From Cupriavidus numazuensis (GTDB lineage: Bacteria; Pseudomonadota; Gammaproteobacteria; Burkholderiales; Burkholderiaceae): 64,000 bases of DNA. A program made the translations under genes and the position numbers. The stretch spans positions 49,005 to 113,004 of the forward strand of contig NZ_CAJPVI010000030.1 in the NCBI RefSeq assembly GCF_905397435.1, given 5' to 3'. The notes under the pieces were generated by a model, which worked only from the letters and a program-made list of their open reading frames with translations, was not told the origin of the DNA and searched no databases. Positions 61,131-64,000 of this stretch are shown in pieces (position 1 is the first letter of the stretch; the number at the start of each line of letters is the position of its first letter).

Positions 61131-62822
61131 ATGAACATCGAGAACATGACAGTCCGAGCCAAACTGTTCTTTGCCTTCGCCACGCTGGCCGTGCTGATCG
61201 CCCTGGTCGCAGGATTGGCGGTCAAGTCGCTGAACGACGCGAACGATCGCTTCGCGAGCTTCGTTCAGGGCTTCAACGCTCAATTGCTGCTGTCCTACGA
61301 AGTTCGCACGGCCATTGAGCGTCGTGCCATCCTGGCGCGTGACCTGGTCAACGCCGCCACGCCGCAGGACCGCGCGACCATCAAGGCGGAGGTCACGACG
61401 GTACACGACGACGTGCAGACCCGAATCGCCAAGCTGACGAAGAGGGCCGCCGAGCCTGGCGTCTCCCGGGAGGCTCGCACTCTGGTGGCCAAGATTGCCG
61501 AGGTGGAGACGAAATATTCACCCGTGGCGCTAGGTATCGTCGAACTGGCGTCGCAAGGCAAGCGCGAAGAGGCCGTCGCCAGGATGAATGCGGATTGCCG
61601 GCCCTTGCTGGCCGCGCTGATCCGTGCGGCGCATGACTACCGTGACTTCACGAGCAAGCAATCGGAAGATCTCGTCACCCAGGCTGCCGCGGACTACGCG
61701 ATGCAGCGCAACCTGCTGCTCGTGGGTTGCCTGGTGGTCTTTGCTGCTGCGGTGATGGCCGGGGTGCTGATCCCCCGCAGTCTGACACGCGCCCTCGGTG
61801 CGGAGCCGGCACAACTTGGGGAAGTGGCCAAGCGCGTGGCGCAAGGCGACCTCTCGCCGGTGGTCGGCGCCTCAGCCGCACCGGGCGGCAGCGTGCTGGC
61901 GTCGCTGGGTGAAATGCAGTCCAGCTTGTCCCGGATTGTCGGCCAAGTGCGCAGCAGCAGTGACAGCATCGCCACCGGCACTACGCAGATCGCCAGCGGC
62001 AACGCCGATCTGAGTCGGCGCACCGAAGAGCAGGCCGGTAACCTGCAGCAGACGGCGGCGTCCATGGAGCAACTGTCCGGCACCGTGAAGACCAGCGCCG
62101 AGATCGCGCGCGAGGCCAATCAACTGGCTTCGCAGGCCGCCGAAGCGGCCCGCGTGGGCGGCGACAAGGTCGGCCAGGTGGTGGGCACGATGCAGGATAT
62201 TTTCCAATCGTCCAGGAAGATCGCCGACATTATTGGCGTCATCGACGGCATCGCCTTCCAGACAAACATCCTGGCGCTCAATGCCGCTGTGGAAGCCGCG
62301 CGGGCGGGCGAGAAAGGACGCGGCTTCGCGGTGGTGGCCGGCGAGGTACGTACCCTGGCGCAACACAGTGCCCACGCGGCCAAGGAAATCAAGAGCCTCA
62401 TTGGCGCCAGCGTCGAAAAGGTCGAGGCCGGCACGAAGCAGGTCGACGAGGCCGGCATATCCATGCACGAGATCGTTACCCAGGCGCAGCGCGTCAGTCA
62501 AATGATCAGCGAACTCACGAACGCAGCCGCTGAGCAGTCCGAGGGCATCTCGCAGGTAGATGCTGCGGTACAGCAGCTCGACCAGATGACGCAGCAGAAC
62601 ACCGCACTGGTGGAAGAGACCGCCGCAGCGGCCGAGAGCCTGCGACATCAGGCCGAACAGCTGACCCACGCCATGAGCCAATTTAAGCTCGACGGCGTGG
62701 TCGCGAAGGTCAGCGCAACTCGTGCCACTGGCGAGCGACGAGATGACGCAGAAGGCCATTACCGATTGGCAGCACTGGCAGGACCGAGGCTATCAGTTCT
62801 GACATCAGATCGTCGGCCGTGA
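61131..62822 (+). CDS. Methyl-accepting chemotaxis protein (Tar/Tsr-like, 4HB sensor)
   Basis: 563 residues. TM1 at about 8-30 (AKLFFAFATLAVLIALVAGL), a helical periplasmic sensor to about 185, TM2 (LLLVGCLVVFAAAVMAGVLI) at about 190-210, HAMP, then the signalling domain with IDGIAFQTNILALNAAVEAAR at its tip. The sensor resembles a four-helix bundle. The C terminus (after SQFKLDG) runs on for over 40 residues without a CheR-binding pentapeptide. The gene starts about 150 bases after the IS3 remnant with no clear ribosome site. Confidence 0.9.
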   Translation: MNIENMTVRAKLFFAFATLAVLIALVAGLAVKSLNDANDRFASFVQGFNAQLLLSYEVRTAIERRAILARDLVNAATPQDRATIKAEVTTVHDDVQTRIAKLTKRAAEPGVSREARTLVAKIAEVETKYSPVALGIVELASQGKREEAVARMNADCRPLLAALIRAAHDYRDFTSKQSEDLVTQAAADYAMQRNLLLVGCLVVFAAAVMAGVLIPRSLTRALGAEPAQLGEVAKRVAQGDLSPVVGASAAPGGSVLASLGEMQSSLSRIVGQVRSSSDSIATGTTQIASGNADLSRRTEEQAGNLQQTAASMEQLSGTVKTSAEIAREANQLASQAAEAARVGGDKVGQVVGTMQDIFQSSRKIADIIGVIDGIAFQTNILALNAAVEAARAGEKGRGFAVVAGEVRTLAQHSAHAAKEIKSLIGASVEKVEAGTKQVDEAGISMHEIVTQAQRVSQMISELTNAAAEQSEGISQVDAAVQQLDQMTQQNTALVEETAAAAESLRHQAEQLTHAMSQFKLDGVVAKVSATRATGERRDDAEGHYRLAALAGPRLSVLTSDRRP

Positions 62823-62956
62823 GCCATAGCATCCGCAGCCCTCACAACGCCAACGACTTGCCGGAGCATTACTCCCAGGTCAATACGGGTTCCGCTGACG
62901 GTTACTTCATGGCGAACGGTTGCCGCGGATGCAATGGTGTCGTTGGGACTTCCTGC

Positions 62957-63043
62957 GATGGACCCGATCTCGACCTGGATCTTTGACATGGCTTTCTGGC
63001 ATGACTCGTAGTCGGCGACGTCGAGCAGGTAGCCCAGTATATG
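62957..63043 (-). pseudogene. Fragment of a PhaB/FabG-like acetoacetyl-CoA reductase
   Basis: Reading leftwards, GYLLDVADYESCQKAMSKIQVEIGSI (29 residues including flanks) matches the PhaB segment that normally leads into the NNAG motif (xGYDLDVADFxxCxxxxxxIxxExGPVDVLVNNAG). The sequence then breaks off. Both ends are lost, so this is a relic, probably left by the same rearrangements that brought the IS fragments. Confidence 0.5.
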
Positions 63044-63558
63044 CCGTCTCTGCGCCGCAAAGCGTGTCACAGCGTCGAAAAATGGTCGCCGACCAGGTAC
63101 AGAAAGTCGAACACCTCCGGTTGGGCGAGCTGTTCGGCTTCGGTGACGCGACATACCAGGGTATCACCGTTTCAATCGCCTCGAAGGCCGCGGACGAGCG
63201 GAGGCATGATCTCGGGTCGATCTGGCGCACGTGGATCGCATGCACGAGCAATGGCTGTCCGGCCTGTCCGAGCGGGCGTAGCCGCTGCGCGTCAAGGCCG
63301 GCAGGCGCCGAATGCGATTTACCTGTTGTATTTCGAGGACGAAGGCATCGGGCTGGGCTTCGAGGAAGCGGTGGTGGGCAGCGAGGGGGGATGCGTGGCG
63401 GGCGGGGGCTCTTCGAGACGGTGACGGGATTTTTTGCCAATGGTTTCGCGGTCGACGAATTCGATGCGGCAGCACAGGCTTTCCTCTCGGTGCAGGACAA
63501 CATCCAGCGCATTCTTACTGACGTGTGCACCAAATAGTGCGTAGTGCGTTATGTGGGC
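63044..63558. other. Rearranged region before IS630-type gene
   Basis: About 515 bases. Forward-strand pieces such as APNAIYLLYFEDEGIGLGFE and FFANGFAVDEFDAAAQAFLS read like protein but lie in different frames, without a common start, as in a decayed gene. I cannot assign a family. The left end of the IS element is expected near 63535-63558. Confidence 0.35.
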
Positions 63559-64000
63559 ATGAAGACAAAAACTGATGCCCGAAAGTTGGATGGAGCCACG
63601 CAAGCCCACCTGAGAAAGCTGGTGGTGGAAGCGGTGCGTGGAGGGATGACACAAACCGGCGCGGCCTCGACGTACGGCGTAAGCCTGCGAGCAGTCAGCA
63701 AATGGATGAAGCTGTCCAGGGAAGGCGGCGCACGGGCGCTGAAGCCTGGCAAACGGGGCCGCCGCCCTGGCGGCGGACGGCTGAACGCCCAGCAGGCCGC
63801 TCGGATTCGTGGGCTGATCGTGAGCCGGATGCCGGACCAGTTGGCGATGCCGTTCTACCTTTGGACACGCGAGTGCGTCGCGAGTCTGATTAAGCGGGAA
63901 TACGGCGTCACGGTTTCGTCGACGACGGCCGGGCGCTATCTCAAGGCCTGGGGCATGAGTGCCCAGAAACCGGTGCGCCGTGCCTATGAACGAAACGATG
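63559..64000 (+). CDS. IS630-family transposase, N-terminal part (cut by window edge)
   Basis: From ATG 63559, 147 codons stay open to the end of the window. The start MKTKTDARKLDGATQAHLRK contains a helix-turn-helix (TQTGAASTYGVSLRAVSKWM), then EGGARALKPGKRGRRPGGGR, LWTRECVASLIKREYGVTVS and AGRYLKAWGMSAQKPVRRAY. This is the order seen in IS630-type transposases (DNA-binding domain, linker and the QKPxRRAY block before the DDE core). The catalytic DDE residues lie beyond the edge, so intactness cannot be judged. Confidence 0.85.
   Translation, partial: MKTKTDARKLDGATQAHLRKLVVEAVRGGMTQTGAASTYGVSLRAVSKWMKLSREGGARALKPGKRGRRPGGGRLNAQQAARIRGLIVSRMPDQLAMPFYLWTRECVASLIKREYGVTVSSTTAGRYLKAWGMSAQKPVRRAYERND

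Overview
The window looks like the chromosome or a megaplasmid of a Gram-negative betaproteobacterium, most likely a Burkholderiales of the Cupriavidus/Ralstonia/Achromobacter/Bordetella type. The grounds are five Bug-type periplasmic binding proteins, a Burkholderiales-style trimeric porin, many LysR regulators and high-GC coding sequence. The assignment comes from gene families only, not from a database match. No rRNA, tRNA or CRISPR array was seen.

Layout. (1) 0.6-10.6 kb: two catabolic gene sets flanking a TetR gene (6.1-6.8 kb). Upstream are an enoyl-CoA hydratase, a cysteine-less SCP2-thiolase-like protein with a DUF35 partner, an acyl-CoA ligase and a long-chain-type acyl-CoA dehydrogenase. 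Downstream are an SSADH-like aldehyde dehydrogenase, a Bug receptor and an alpha-methylacyl-CoA racemase. The same 16-bp near-palindrome, in opposite orientation, precedes both sets, so a single TetR regulon is proposed. (2) 11-24.8 kb: a LysR gene divergent from a Bug gene, then a P450 module (2Fe-2S ferredoxin, aldehyde dehydrogenase, cytochrome P450), then a compact operon with Bug, acyl-CoA ligase, true SCP-x thiolase, two MaoC-type hot-dog proteins, a PaaG-like isomerase, an MFE2-like SDR and another Bug. A chemoreceptor follows at 25.6-27.5 kb. (3) 28-35.6 kb: a three-subunit molybdenum hydroxylase (FAD, 2Fe-2S and Moco subunits) with an alpha/beta hydrolase, a crotonase, CoxG and XdhC. 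(4) 36-42 kb: a GcvA-like LysR, a PrpF-type isomerase, a Bug gene, a decayed amidohydrolase, a PaaI-type thioesterase and a MarR regulator. (5) 42-47 kb: two divergent regulator/oxidoreductase pairs (AraC/SDR; LysR/MDR dehydrogenase plus HbpS-like protein). (6) 47.5-57 kb: a visibly more GC-rich aromatic-catabolism cluster with LysR, MFS transporter, porin, FAD monooxygenase, amidohydrolase, HSL-type esterase, FAH-family hydrolase and VOC extradiol dioxygenase. (7) 57-60.9 kb: remains of a light-responsive LitR/CarH-type locus (B12-binding MerR, lipocalin, fasciclin lipoprotein, broken TIGR01777 epimerase, stub of a divergent oxidoreductase), cut by an IS3-family fragment. (8) 61-64 kb: a second chemoreceptor, a relic of a PhaB-like reductase and an IS630-type transposase running off the right edge.

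How it may work together (inference). Regions 1-2 can activate a branched or cyclic acid to its CoA thioester, desaturate and hydrate it, and split it either by retro-aldol cleavage (region 1) or by thiolysis with (R)-specific, MFE2-like enzymes (region 2). The P450 and aldehyde dehydrogenase could make the acid from a hydrocarbon or terpenoid. The Bug proteins and chemoreceptors would serve uptake and sensing. The Moco hydroxylase and extradiol clusters look like independent peripheral pathways, giving an accessory catabolic island with a decaying right flank.
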